Shown here in pieces: positions 1 to 14,130 of a stretch of DNA of 64,000 bases. The stretch comes from Chionis minor. Lineage: Eukaryota > Chordata > Aves > Charadriiformes > Chionididae. Within the stretch, counting starts at the first letter, position 1. Each line of letters opens with the position of its first letter. Under the pieces are notes generated by a model. It saw only the letters and a list, made by a program, of their open reading frames with translations. It had not been told where the DNA came from and did no database searches. Where the stretch lies: NCBI GenBank assembly GCA_013398295.1, contig VZSF01008841.1, positions 401,289 through 465,288 on the forward strand, written 5' to 3'. The translations under genes and the position numbers were made by a program.

Positions 1-3000
1 ACCCAGACAGGGTGAAGAAACGTGACATAAATCCAACCCCAGACTTGAAACCCCTGAAACAGTAGGTCATTAACTGCAATGCGGTGCTGCTGGAGCTCAT
101 CTGTCATTTGGCATCTGACAATCTGCAGGCACTCACAAAGTCTTCCAAATTATAAACTGAAGTTCTACAAACTTGTCCTGCTGCAAATAGTATCTAATAT
201 TTTCTCACAGTATGATTTCCTTTCTGGAAAGGAAATATTGGCATGACAGTATTGCCAACAGAGATACACACAGTTAGTGGATGATGTTAACAGGTTACAT
301 GCTGCACGGAGATGCTCGAATGATACAGTAAAGGGTATTTTTTTCCTGAATTAAGATTAATAAACTGAATTCATACACCGCTGTAAGGAAACTACCTCCC
401 AAGGTACCAGCTTCAACAGTGGCCTTCTATAAGGAATAAGTTTATTTCTGAAGTATCAAGAGCAGGGTCCCAGTGAATTTCTCAGCCATAAGGACACTCA
501 GAGACATTAAAGACGTATCTCCACTGAGACTTGGCTCATTCATGGTCTACTTGAGAGATAGACAGAAAGAAACCAGGACTTGATAAGAGCTGAGTATTCA
601 AGAACTCTAAAATTAAATGTACAATTCTGGTTTAATTTTCTTTACTGAAGGAATATTAACTTGCCTGTATTCATTTTTACTTTAGAAGATGATATGAGCT
701 CATTTTGATATTAAAGATTCTTTAGGGCACTTTCTATACTTCAGCTCTTAATTTAGTTTAACTTAATTAAAATCTTTTTGAGATTTTCTTCACGAGACAT
801 ACTCAGCCTTTCAATAACAGAACACAGATAATTATATCACTCCTTTCTCTAACATTTGGAGATGGACTAAACAAAGTAAGGCCGTATGAATTATTGTGTT
901 AAAATAGAGCCTGACTTATTATTTTATACATGGGATGGACTTGGTGCCACTAGATAAGAACCTGGTGATACTGTAGGCCCTGCTTCAGAATAACTCTCTC
1001 TAAAGTCAATGTATTGGGACACCAGGCCTTTAACCATTCACAAGAGAAAGTCCTCCCCAGGCCTGGGATGCAAATGGCACCCCCTGTACTTTTAGAGAAA
1101 AATAATAATACGGTTTCAGCCATTATGAGCCCAGCTAGAGGCCACAGCTAGGCAGAAAGCTGATCCACACCTCTTTAAACCATACCTGTTTAATTACGTC
1201 CTAGCACCCTGGACGTACAATTTGCTTTTAAACTCTGTAAGATGACTCCTAAATCTGATAGAAAGGTACCTATTTTTCTTAAAGAATAAATAATAGTAAA
1301 AAATTGAATATATGCACAACTAAGTACTTTTATTAACAGTGTGCATATAAATAAGGCATAGAAAGGTAACTTGAAGTTGCAATTTGTAAGACAAAGTATT
1401 TTATACCTATATTATTTTATAAAAGAATCTTAAATCTAAACTCCTCTATTGCGTAACTGAACACAGATTGTAGAACTTAAACTATATTGTTATATATAAA
1501 CAGGACTAACAGTAAGTTTGCACACGTAAGTACTAGCACATATTCAGGAGTCTAGATTGGACAAACTCTGTTGCATACAAATAACCTGAAGCATTAAAAT
1601 GTATGCTCCATCCACGGTGATCCAAAGGGAATCAGATCGAAGATCTGACTATGTGTTTTCTAAATTAAAAATTCAAATCAGAACATGTAAAGTCGTTTAA
1701 AGTAATAATTACACGAATTCCAATTAAGTAGTACACAGTAATTACAATGAGTGCTATTAGCAAATCCAAAATACAATTTCAGTTAAAGCTACCATAGCGA
1801 AACACAGCAACAGACAGGTGCACCCAAACATCAACAAGTGGAAGGGAAATTACAGGTGCTTGCGTTATTAGGGAAAAGTGAAATTAACTCACTTCTCCAT
1901 GGTTTATGCTCTCTCAGTCAACTAGAATGTTGCTACTGATAGGCTTTTGCATTTTTTATAGGCTAAAGTGTTCTTTAAGGATGAGCACAGTGACGATTTC
2001 AGGGAACAATTTATGACACAAAACCAATTTAGAACCATGTATGCTCTTATCAGTAACAGAAAATTAGAGTTACTGCCCTATAAAGTTTCAGGTTTGTTTT
2101 CTAGTATCTGCACCGGGTGCTTCAGAGAACAATGCAAGTGATATCCTGATTTTAATATATGAAATCTGGTTTATGAACTGAAGTTTTAGCTTTAATAAAG
2201 AGCAGAAGAAATAGAGCACACTTTAGATTTAGCTATCTATGCTTGAAAACTTAGCAGTCTGCAGCCAAAATACATGATTACGTATTATGAAAACCGTCTT
2301 TGAAAAATTTAGCATTACTGGAAATATTTATCTTGAAATAGCTGCGATTTAGGGGGCTATCATTTTGTTTGTTCTGTACCACATGCTAAAAGTACAATAT
2401 GTAAAACTGAAGTACGCAGAAATACATATATTCCATGCGCACCGCTCATTTTTATGCCGCATTTAGGAGCATCTGTGCAATCCAGATTCTACGAGTTTCC
2501 AACTGTATTGTGAATAAAGGATTATGTGTCATATATCTGCCAGTAAACCCAGTTAAACCTCTGGCTAGATGTCTTTCCCCAGTATATTTCCCCCAAACTG
2601 TTACACTCACGTACCCAAATTCTGTGTCCTGAAGCTTTACTATTTGACATTACCTTTTCCGTTAAAGCATTCCACTCATCATCTGAAACTTCTTTTAGTT
2701 TTGGTCTGCAGAGACTTACTCTACTACTACACAGTAGATTTCATTCTGTATCTCAAAATATATTGTTCAAATTCAGTTGAAACCACACTGTCCTTGTGAT
2801 GTTACCACAAATACTGAATCATTTCTACAGAATAAAACAAGTAAGTCAAGGCTTCCTTGAAAGATTTCCAGTCTGGTGACACTTTCTGTTTTTGATAGGA
2901 AACATTCTGTTCTGTATTCTAAAGCCATCTTTGTAATTAATCTTTTTCAGCTCTCATTTTTTCAGATATCTGATTCCAAAGTGTTCTTTCACTAAGGGCC

Positions 3001-4602
3001 TTAAACTGTTCCATTGCTACAAATGCAGGGCCCAAATGACAAATCTGCTGGGAGAATTAGAGCCAGATTCAAATATAAACAAAGCCTTGGAAGAGACTTT
3101 GTACGTGTGGTGTGTGCTCTCTCTCTTTTATAGGGCCAGAAAAAAATTCTGTAACAATTTTACCCTTCTTTTTCCCTCCAAATTACAGCAATTTTTTTCC
3201 CCTAAAAATCTTGAGGGAACTTAAAATTTCATTTTTCTTCTTCTAAGTTTCAAAGGCTGCCTAAAAAGAATAATGATAGAAGAGAAAAAAGTAACGATTT
3301 TCACCCCAGCTTCTTACAGGTTTGGCTTACAGATCTTTACTGCGTCTCCTGCCATTCTTCAGGCACATATCCAAATGAACAAGTAAGAAGTCCCAGAAAG
3401 ACTTTAGGATGTGCTGAACATTCCATTGCTATGCTGGTTAGCAGGACACATAGCCATGATGTGCTTCGAAAAGCTAGATTTTCGACAGCTTGGAGGAATG
3501 GAGGTTCCAGTGTGGCATGACTGGCTTCAGGGATATTTCAACTGGAAGACATTTTTCTGAATCCCAGTTCTCCTACTGTTTCCTCCCTGGGCGAAAACCT
3601 CTTTGGTGAGTGAGAGTAAACCAAAGGCCTGCCCACACCTTATCAGCTTCTGTCAAGACAGAGAATAGAAATGCAGTATACAGTTACTACACGAGGCACT
3701 GGTCAAAGGCAGCAAGTACTCCTCAGAAACATGCAACAAATTCCTCGACTACACGCTCCAAAATAGCTAACTATTAACAACATTAGGGTAACACCTTCAC
3801 AGATTTTCAATAAATGCTCAAAGCATACTGCAGAAAAAGGTTTCAACAGGGGGAGAAAAAAAAGGGCAAGTGTACCTGCTTTCCATTTCAACAATTAACA
3901 TCCACTTTAAAAGTCAGAGCCTCCACACCAACGCAGCCCTAAAAAGCTCAAGGGCCGGTGGTTCAACTGAGTCCTCTGACTTGAAAGCAAAGGACATCTA
4001 TTTTAGTACATGAGACTTTCTAAAATTAACAAAGGTCCACAGCTTTGTAAGAAAAACATACTAAAAACGTCAATCTCTACACCCTTGACAGAAATCCTCT
4101 TAATCTGGACTATGTACTAGTAATTAAAGTTCCAGATTCTAAAGGCTTTTCTCAGTGTTTTTGCCTCCTTCCGATATAATCATAGAAACCAGAAAACTCT
4201 AACCAGCTGAAAGGAAGAAGCTGACTGCCACAGTTCTCAGATATACTAAAGAACTGAACAAAATATACATTGTCATGGTCAAAAAAGATGCAGCAGGATC
4301 TATTTTTGTCTTAACCCTGTCCAAAAGTAAAGAAAAGTAAGTGCTCTGTTAACGACACAAAACCATATAGCCTTACAAAACAAGCACCATTGCACTCATG
4401 CGTGTTATTTACAGAGACCAGGGAGGGCTATCAAGGCATCCCTTTTTCATTAAAGATTCCTCATGACTCCACACAAGACGTGGTGACCTGGAGCCAGAGC
4501 TGGTTTACTTTCTCTGTCCTCTCCCCTATGATGTGGAATCCACCTGCTTGCATAAAAAAGGTAACCCACAAGGACTGGGTTTTCCTTTTTTTTTCCCTTT
4601 CC
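1..4602. other. AT-rich non-coding DNA, nothing recognised
   Basis: No coding exon, transposon or RNA gene could be recognised on either strand. The open frames here are under 90 codons, AT-driven and family-less. A phrase near 960-1030 containing a short 'aaagtcaatg' core faintly recalls old amniote repeats but is too diverged to call. The stretch could be intronic or intergenic. Confidence 0.6.
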
Positions 4603-4626
4603 TGTGTGTGTGTGTATGTGTGTGTA
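4603..4626. repeat. (TG)n microsatellite, interrupted
   Basis: Short TG dinucleotide run with one TA interruption, preceded by a pyrimidine-rich tract of T and C. It creates a low-complexity open frame on both strands that should not be read as coding. Confidence 0.9.
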
Positions 4627-7600
4627 TTTGTACGCGTCTGTGTATGCATCTTTTAAGACTTCAGACTTCCTAATTACATTATGGTGAAAACTAATTTCTC
4701 TTGATCCACAGCCTCGGTTCTCCTTAGACTCTTTAAATTCCTTATACCTTGCTACTCTTTCTTAGGTATGCAGAATATTAGAGCCTCAACCAGAGCACAA
4801 TTTCACCGCACATTTCTTGCACTGCAGACTAAGGACAGAAGTTGGAGCAACCTTGCTGCTGCTCCTGTTGTGGAAGACCAAGTTGTTAACGGCTGTGGAA
4901 ATGTATTCCATAACTATTCGCACTTCTTCACCAGACTCCTAACCAAAGCCAGACCTAGGCACTTAGCACAAAATAGTAAGTCTATAGAGGCTTTCTTTTT
5001 CTTTCCATCACATATACACAATTCTATTATCTCTTCTATTAACATAATTGCAATTGCAGTTGGTGGTAGCTTACTTCTTCCTCCATAACATTTACTGCTC
5101 AAATCCTTCCTCCCTCACCACCATCGAACTGAAGGTTGCTCATGAGCTTCCAAGCACTGCCCAGTCTGGCTCAGGCTGTCCAGCAGAACGATGTCGCCAG
5201 GCTGAGGAATTCCAGTGCCCAGGAATTCCAGTCATTCCCGCAATTCATCTCTAACTACCCCGGCATCTGTCTCACTTATCAGCAATCCAACATATGCAGT
5301 GTCTGACTATTCAATTTAGGCCACAAATTTGGTTTCATCAAGAAACATTAACGTTTTCCACATATGGGGAATGTTAATGTCCCACAGAGGAACAGGATCA
5401 GTTATTTTAACTTTATCATTACGTTATATATTTTTCACTACCCTCTTTGATTTTTAAGTGCAGTCATGAACAGCATAAATTTCAGAGATTTTTCCGCAAT
5501 ATAGCATTGCAGCTAATTTCTGTTTCTTGCCTGTAGTTTCCTCAGGGTTAAGTTGGTTATTGCTTTTTTCGTATTTTCACTTCTTTACACCAATGTGCTT
5601 TAAGATGGTCCTGTCAAGGTGTTTTACATTTACTTCAAAATTAAGAGCACTAGAGGATCTATTTTGATTTTACACTAAACCCCTTTACTCGGGTACATAA
5701 ACTTTATAATTTAGGTAATAAAGATAAACAAATACAAAGTTATGTGAGGCTGGTAAACGGAAAAGAAAAATGCTAAAACAGGCAGAGGGAAGACAGAAAA
5801 ATACCAATGAAAGTATTACTTTCCAAATTTCCAAAAGTCTACAAATTCACTCATTCGCTATATGGTCAGTGTTATCTCTATCTCTTGCAATTGTAAATTA
5901 GAGGAATACTGGCTCAAGGGACTTCGGTTACAGGCACATATTGATGCTGAAGAAATCAATCTCATGTATCTTTTATAGCTTCCTGAAAAATTTTTATTTA
6001 TGTTTAGGTCTAATTTGTTTGGGTTTTTAGTTTTGCATTGTAGAGCACAATAAAATTTATGGACTTTACCTATACAATTAATTTACACTGCGATAAGAAA
6101 AACAAATGTACGTAATTGACAAATTTATTCAGTTAGGAGGTTCAAAACCAAAGATGTAAACACCCGAAAATATTTCTATCAGTCTACACCATTTAAAGAA
6201 ATCTAGAAGTTTCTATGAGAAATAGTTTTCATGGGGCAAGTGGAAGTAGTGTCTGCCTGCAGTATTATAAACCACAGTCACTTTATAGCCTGTATTTCCA
6301 CAGTTATTAAGCCACTACTAAGAGGAGTCCTGCTGCTCAAACATTATGTGGTTCTTTTAGAGCAATATCATTACCTAATGATTTTGAAAGAACCTTATTT
6401 TTCAAAGTGAGAGGGAAACAGAGACGTAATACCTTGAATTGCATGAGGTAGAGCAGAAAAGTCAGGCCCAACTCTTCTGTGCACATTAAGAAGTGTAGGG
6501 ACGGGGAATGAACACACTCCGATGAGACCACTGATTACAGCAGAAATACTGAATTACACAGCTACAATCCTGGTGTGGAATTTTCACATGCTTACTGAAA
6601 AAACTAGAAACGTAACATCTGAGTACTATTTGAAGAGGTATTTATGTCGTGGTCCACACAAGTCTGCGGCGGTTCGGGAGCACAGACACCAATGCCGGTC
6701 AGTAACGGGGAGTTGTCATGACATTCTTGTACTCTAACCATTCTGGCCTGTTTTAAGAATAAGCAATTTCATTTCACTTCCCAATATTTTTCCAAATGTG
6801 ATGAGAGTTCTGCTTTTCCTACTGCCATTAACTTCAGAAGAGCTGGCTGATAGTAGCTCCATGGCTAGCATACACTTCCTGAAATATATGTAGGATAATC
6901 CCCAGAGCTGTTTCAGTTCAGTCAGCAGTTACGCTAAATAAAAAACATGCATAGAAAAGTAGTATTTCCTACCTTTGCGCAGAAAATAAACTGTTGCTGT
7001 AATTTGTATTTATACTACTTTATCACATACTGCTGACAGTGCTGTGGTAGCACAACAAAGCACTGGGTTTGTATTTCATTTTAGAAAAATGATTCGGAGA
7101 GATGTGGTGCCTTATTATAACGTCATCAGAGAGGAACAAAAAGACACACGTAACTGTCTAAAGCCCCAAGGGGCTTTCATAGCATGGAGATTGCTGGAAC
7201 ATTGAAATGCTTGAAAGAACTCTTAAAACGGCCATATGCAATTTCAATTTCCTTTTGCGGAGAATAAACTCGAGATACTTTTTTCATTAATTCCATTCTA
7301 TAGGAATAATGCAAACCAGGTGAAACAGAAGCAAGAGTTTGGACTCTGATTAATAAAGGCATAAATCAAAGTTTAAACTTAATACCCATTTTAGTCTGAA
7401 TGCTGTTAAATTCTAGTGCTCGGTGAAGTGCAGTTATCCTAATTTGCTTTTGTTGTTTCCCATGGAACCTCCACTTAACAACCAGAGCGCATGGAAACGC
7501 AGGATGACATACGTGCAGATTTATAGAATTAATTGTCTCTGTGGGTAGGTGCACGTGTACATTCATCTAGAGCGCTGGATGAATGCAGGGCTGGTACTCA

Positions 7601-8880
7601 CAGAATGATGCACACACATTACCATTTCCATACGTATTGGAAGACGTTGAGAATTGCAAAATATCTCCCCTTATACAAGAAGATGGTAATTAGGTCTATA
7701 CAGCTATCACTCAAACTACTGACTAGGCTAATAAACTACATACTATTCTGAAGTCATGTTTTAGGTATCAAAACTTGACCTGCAAAGGAAACAACAATGA
7801 GCTGCTTTCGCTCTGAATCCTTCCTACCAATCGTGTCCTATTTCTTCACCACCATGCTGTCCCACGCAGGCTGTTTGTGGGACCAAACTTTCTCACTGTA
7901 TCCTCCTTTTTATACATAATTCCTTACATTTCTCCAGTGTACTGTTACTCTTTAGATGAAAAATTGCTGCTTGAGCAGCAGCCTTTGTGAAGGCTGTACA
8001 GCTGGGGGGAAATTCGGCCAGTCTCTCACCAATGTAGATATGAATTCCACACCCTATTTTTCCCTCAGAAGTGATGAACCTCTTGGTTTTTTCGTCTCCA
8101 GAAAGTAGCACATGGCAGCTGAGTCAAACATTCTGAACTGCCGGAAACTTCCAATCCTTCTAAGTCATTCTCCCATGAGAAGTGTTAAAACGTACCCTTT
8201 CAAGGCCTCAAACCACATATCCACAGTATTTAAGTAGCAACAACAGCAGGTAGCTCAAATATTCTAGTTATCTGCAACATCAGTACAGGAAGAAGACCAA
8301 AGAAATATATAAAAATCCAGTTTTTAAAATATACCGAAGGAAGCTGAACTGTAACAATCTAGAAAAATTGTTCATTAAATTTACAGGTGTATTTACAATG
8401 TTTATGAGTTTCTAAGCCTGAGTAAATAAGCCAACACCAAATAAAGAAGCAGTCAGAAAGCTGTTATTTATGACCTACTACAAACTCCAATTTCATTTAC
8501 ATTTACCCAGTCTTTGTACTTCAATTCAATTCAAAAGAGTCGAAACTCTTTTATAATCCTATCTTCCATTACGGAATAAATCAACATGCAGCATTTAACT
8601 GAGAGAAAAGAAAAATAAGACTGAACATCATATAAGCATATCGAATGGAATGATACAGAAAAGGTCTGCTTCTGTTTATATTTTCCTATGCATAGTCACC
8701 AAAGTAGTAATGTTCATTCTGTAGTAAGAAACAAAAACCTGCTATTAACTCCAGCAACACCTAATACGGGGGTAGGCACACTAGTGTTTGGCCATAGCTG
8801 GGGCAGGCTTAATTGTATCCAAGATTTAAGTCCTGATTCTGCATTATTTATATGAAAGATTTGCTACTGCTGCTGGTTTG
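4627..8880. other. AT-rich non-coding DNA, nothing recognised
   Basis: No repeat family or exon was recognised. Around 5210-5235 the 11-mer ggaattccagt occurs twice 16 bases apart, a trivial local duplication. The open frames are short and show no family resemblance. Confidence 0.6.
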
Positions 8881-8894
8881 TTTTTTTTTTTTTT
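8881..8894. repeat. poly(T) tract
   Basis: Fourteen consecutive T. It could be a simple homopolymer or the poly(A) tail of a degraded minus-strand retro-insertion. No recognisable insert body lies beside it. Confidence 0.8.
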
Positions 8895-11450
8895 ACATTA
8901 AACTATCAGCCTTCTCTTAAGGAGTAGCTAGGTAATATCCTTTTGCTGAAAATAAGTTTTATTTCCTGTTTTTAATAGGTATTTTAAAGTGTTATTGTTT
9001 AAGTTGCACATCAAAGTGATCTACCGGTACTGTAGAAAGGGCACCTCTACGTAATTGCATCAAATTGGCTCATGACACATTTATTGATAAGATAGATGTA
9101 GATAATGTTCGTGTGTTCAATAATCTTCTTTGGCTATTACCGCATCTGTAGCATGGAATCACCGTTAGAAGAACAGATTCAGTCCTTGATTGTGGATGAA
9201 AATGACATGGGGAGGGTGAAACAATGAAGAAAGAATTTTACACTTCTTTATTAAAAAGGAAATGTTTTATTTGTACTAGTACTCTGATGTTTCTCAGTCC
9301 TCTTGAATTTCAATCATGTAAAAAAATAATTAATAATCAGAAAAAAAATCATGGACTGAGAGTTCCCAGGCGATACAAAAATGTTCACTTATAATTCACC
9401 AGTTCCATTTGAGTTTGGACCAATACAGACTTTTCCAGTCTCCACTCAGCAGAGGGCTGATCATTTTGCACAACGTTTATTTTCACACCAATGTGAGGAA
9501 AACCGCTCATCTCAGTCACAGCTACCCATATTTTGCGTACCACAGCTTCTGAGATTTTAGCCACAGGGTGTTAGAAATGCAGTGTTGCCCTTCCAGCGTG
9601 TGCTAGGTTGGAAGCTGTCATCGAGCATTCCCGGGGCCTTGAGTGAGAGTTACTGTGCCAGGTCACTCACTTGCTCAGAATTTTCAAAGGAAGTGTCCTT
9701 ACTTTAGCAGATTATCTTCAAAGTCACAGCTGGGTGAACTTTATGATTGTTATTATTAGAAGACAAACAGGTTTGGTTTTGCTTTTTGTTATCTATTTCA
9801 GAAACATGATATAATTTGGCAAATATTTGCTTGTCAATCAAAGCAGTTTTTTATTTAGGAAAATTATCAAAAGCAGTTCCAGTTCTGAGGTCTCAGGGTC
9901 TGCGTCTCCCTCCTCTCTTAGCCTCACTTTTGCAAACAGGGTTATATAGACCCCAGTGTCAATCAGAGACTACAGATAAGCCAAAGGAAGGCTGTGTAAA
10001 TAAGCCGGGGCAAGAGAAAGCATTTCTGCTTGCCTTGTCCAAGAATAAATGACAAGTACACAGCCATATACTGTTATGGATCCAAACACGGTAGCCTACT
10101 GAAAACCCAATCACCAACATGAACTATGGCAGAAAAAAAAATCCTCAGCTGAAGGCAAAACCCACACAGTACACATGACAAAATCAGATGCTCTTCCTAA
10201 TATGCATTTAAAAAATTAAGTTTCTGAAAGAGTACATTGGCAGCAGCCATTTACTTTATCTGTACATTTGAGAGCGCATTGAGAAGCAGCTTTTCAATCT
10301 GAAGGATCAAATCTGACACAATTCATCAGACAATAACAGTGAAATCAAAAAGACAGTAACTGGAAAATGTAATCCTCCCCTGAAATTTCCCTCAGCTCAC
10401 CATCTGCTTCCATTCTATTACATCCCACCGGGGACTCACTGTCTTGCAACATCTCCTCTGGGTAGTGTTGCCACAGATGTAACAGGCAGCACTGATAGCT
10501 TCACTACGTGACTCAACCAGCAGGCTTTCGGTGACAACGAAACTCAGCCTGCACGTCACCCTCTGACAAAGGAGAACACCAAACCACCCAAAAACTGGGC
10601 ACCAACAGGCACAGAACCAAAGGCCAAGGCACTGCTCCACTGCAAGCACATGCTCACGCAAACCAGCCAGGTTTTTCCTTTAGTGAAAACAGCAAGATTG
10701 AGCTGCCACAACAGAAAATTTACAAGCGCTAAATTGCAAAGGTTATTTCATCAGAATATCCTCAAATACAAGCATTCCCTCCAGTTGTCAGAACTACTAT
10801 TTTCTGTCTCCTGCAATTCAAGTAAACCATGGTAAAAATTCTATGTGAAAAGACAGACAACGCCTACAGCATGGAGAGAAGAAAGGGATGCCAAGGCTCT
10901 GTCAATTATCCACTGAGAGTTTAGAACAGATCTAGTAACCAAAATGCATTACCGAAGGTTACTCTTTATAGATTAACTTTTACCCCTTACCTATACTCCA
11001 ACTTGTACAATGTACGCTACAAACCTCACAGATGTGATAGCTTAGGAAAAAAGGAATCCGTTTTTCTACTAATTTGTTCTTGATTGACTAAAATTCAAAG
11101 TGCACGTTCTTTAAACAGCATGTGTGAGGGAACACCACTGCTTCCAAAGAGAGTCTTTTCAGCAGTAAAGGAGAAGAAAGGCACTGCCTAACTTACTCCT
11201 CTGAGTTGCAACTACGGCTGAGTTCAGTGTGCCAGAAGCACGAATCCCAAATGCCTCACCCCTTCACTTGAAATGCTTTAAGCTACGAACAGGTAATCTG
11301 AGTCATGCCCGGGTGAAGAACAAGAGATTTTTATAAATAAAAATTCTTACTATTTAATGTATTCAACATTCATTCACGTAACTATCAGATAAGGGGTTCT
11401 ACCTGAAACCTGCAGAAAGAAGTGTGCTGGTCCAGTGCAGGTGAAGCCCT
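8895..11450. other. AT-rich non-coding DNA, nothing recognised
   Basis: A moderately GC-richer block at about 10390-10680 holds an 89-codon open frame on the minus strand. I recognise no domain in it, and there is no supporting splice or codon pattern. Otherwise nothing is recognised. Confidence 0.6.
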
Positions 11451-11548
11451 TCGCTGTACAAACTGCCCCCCAGCAACGCACACGGGCATGTCCCTGCCCG
11501 GCCGCGGCCAAGCAGCTCCACTGACACCAGATGGCCGAGTCGCATCGG
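11451..11548. other. Small CpG-rich patch with ATG and donor-like site
   Basis: About nine CpG dinucleotides lie within roughly 100 bases, including the GC-only core cccggccgcggcc near 11497-11509, in otherwise CpG-poor DNA. On the plus strand an ATG at 11531 starts a short frame (MAESHR) that runs straight into a donor-like G|GTAAAG at 11547/11548. A start codon next to a donor in a CpG patch can mark an alternative first exon. Chance, or a GC-rich repeat remnant, is equally possible. No protein family is recognised. Confidence 0.25.
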
Positions 11549-14013
11549 TAAAGTCAAATTTGTGCATAACCGTTTCTCCTACTAAGCCACAATCCTTCGG
11601 GAACCAACAATTCTTGCCACTGTTACAAGATTGTTTACTAGGAATTTATACAGTAAGAGCAGCCTCCGATGGCCATTCCATGCTTCTCATTTACTTTCAG
11701 CAACATGTATTAAGCAGCACCTGTAATGACCCTGCACATCACATCAGCTCCAAAACCTAAAATTTTTTAAGCCATCAATGACGTAACTTTAGATACTGAT
11801 AGGAGAAACATTTCTTCATACCTCGCAACACCAAATAAAATTGAACATTTTTGACAAAAATCATATATTATGTACTGCTGAGGAGTGTTCAAGGAATTAA
11901 TAAAAATGAATTTACCTAAAATTTCCTGGGTTTTTTCCTGATTTTTTTTTTTTAGGTGAACTCTTATGATCACTTCAAAATACATGAAGAAATTTCAATC
12001 TAAGGAAGGAAAAGCAATTCATGTTAATATTCAAATTTTAAGATATATTACGTGTTAAAATTCATTTGCTTTTTTATTGAAATGCCAAAACATCCAAATG
12101 CTGAAATACTTGCACATGATTTTTGTAAAAGGTCATGTTGATTTTTCATGACAGAAAGTTCATACCTTCCTACTTAGCAAAACCAGGAAACATTCAAAAT
12201 GAAAACAAAGTATGCTTGATGAATAAATTTTGATTTACTGCATTACTGTTGTCTCAGACTGGGTAAACTAAACAAATAGTTCTTTACGACAGCTGGCAAG
12301 GATCCTAATACGCAAGAACAACGGCAAACTCCTGAAACCTTTACAAATCCATTTGAAAACCCCTCCATCAGATTCATTTCAGTTTCTTGAAGTCTGGAAG
12401 CCTCCAGGGACTTTGGACCCATTAAAAGCCTGTGACAATGCATCAGTTTAGACAGACGTTGAATGAATATAGGTTCTTTTTTTTTTTTTTTAATTATTAT
12501 TTAATCTACTCTAAGGTCTGTCTTTAATTTCTTACTAAGTGATTAACAGACATCTATTAAGCCTTTCAATTTCTGATATGGTATCACCTTTCTTATATAG
12601 TAATACAAAACCTAAGACAATAGGAAAAAAACCCATCTAGACTGTTTTAAGTACAAGACTGTTCGTTTTACCTGTATTTTCTTTCTCATAAAATTATTCT
12701 GCTTGTGCGATGCCAAGCATGACTATATTCAATTAACTGGAAACTTGTGTTTCTCATTTTGCATGTTTTCAGTATGTGTTTTATTTTCCTCAAAAATTCT
12801 TGAAAACTGTGATGCTTTGGGAAACCATTTAAAAATCAGAATACCCCACGAAGAACAGCTTTTCCCATTCACATTCAGAAGCATTTCTTTCAGGAGGACC
12901 GTTAGCAGGATGACTTGTTCTGGTGTGAGAATATCCATTTTAACGTAAGAACAAACGCTCTACTTGGAATTTTAAAATATCCTGGCACAGTATTATTTTT
13001 TGTCTTTCAAAATCCACTGTGCAGTGATTTCCAACCCCCCTCCAATCCTTCCACTGTTGTTGTTCTGTAAATCAACAGGACATTTGGCTCACAGCACCAC
13101 TCCTTCAAACAGGTTCGATAAAGACAATGCCTAAATTAAGCACCGTGCTTGCTGGGACTTTCAAGGGCTACCACAGCCCACTTCCCTGAAGATGTGTGCT
13201 GTCTCCAGGGCCAGTAACAGGGAAATATCTGGAATGTGGAATATCTGGAACACAAGTTACGCCTTGGCACCAGCAGAAACATTTTATTATCAGTGGGAGC
13301 TAACCCAGAAATGAACGCAGGTCGGTGGCAGCAGAGACCACACAAATCCTTGTGACATGCATGAACATACCTTTGAAAATCCACCACCTGAGGACGAACA
13401 GATTACTGGATCTATTAGGGCAATACATGCTGTCCAGGGCTTGAAAATCAATTGCTTATAACACTTTTATAATATTTTTTTCCTGAGAAGGCTTCTGGGT
13501 CAAGCCAGTAACTGACAGCTACTACACATTTGTATTTTTAAAGTAACTTGTATATTCTATGTCACATTAAAGACTACAAGACTACTGAAGATACGAGATA
13601 GTTACTGAATATGGTAGGGTTCTCCAGTCTTATTTTTCAGATGTGTTAGCAGACATACCCTCTGCTATAGTTGCCAATAACTAGCTTTTAATTAGCTGTT
13701 TATGCCAGTCACCAGAAAGGTCCCTGTAGATCTCAAGCCTCAAGAATTCTCATGATATTCAGCAAACGGCAGGTGACCTACTCCAGATCAGTGCACTTAT
13801 CAATATCCACTGTCCCAGTACTTGATTTTAGAAGAGACCCTTTTAAAATTTCTTTCATGCTTGCAATAATGAAAAATAAAGCCCATCACCCTCACACTCA
13901 TTTTTTTCCCTTAAAACTCACCTTTGCTGCAATGTCCTTCCCAGTTAATAAAACCTAGATTGTGGATGTGTTATGACTACAGCCACATCTTATTGTCATC
14001 TCCTATCTTATAT
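11549..14013. other. AT-rich non-coding DNA with T tracts
   Basis: Contains T-rich runs at about 11942-11953 and 12477-12491. Open frames of up to 83 codons occur on both strands and match no family I know. Confidence 0.6.
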
Positions 14014-14130
14014 TTAGATCATAAGCTTTATGAGGCAAAGTCTGTCGTTTCGGACTGATTTTACATAGCGGCTAGCACAGAGGCTTAATTCCAAACTGTG
14101 GCTCCTAGAAATTGTTGCTAATGATAAAAG
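14014..14130 (+). repeat. Ancient LINE (CR1/L3-type) 3'-tail relic
   Basis: The string ttagatcataagctttatgag, followed by a 'tctgt' block, 'tagcggctagcacag' and 'gtggctcctagaaattgt', follows the order of a well-known amniote CR1/L3-type LINE 3' end: 'ttagattgtaagctccttgaggg', then 'gcgcctagcacaatggg', then 'ggctcctaggcgct'. Divergence is high, as expected for an insertion shared by many amniotes. The family name is from memory of the consensus and was not searched. Confidence 0.6.

Noticed and set aside
1..210. Possible short exon on the minus strand (tttgcag ... ttt|gtgagt)
   Set aside because: The acceptor side lacks a pyrimidine tract, the donor context is poor, and the peptide between is anonymous.
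4390..4656. 88-codon plus frame and 62-codon minus frame over the TG repeat
   Set aside because: Low-complexity translation of a dinucleotide repeat and pyrimidine tract.
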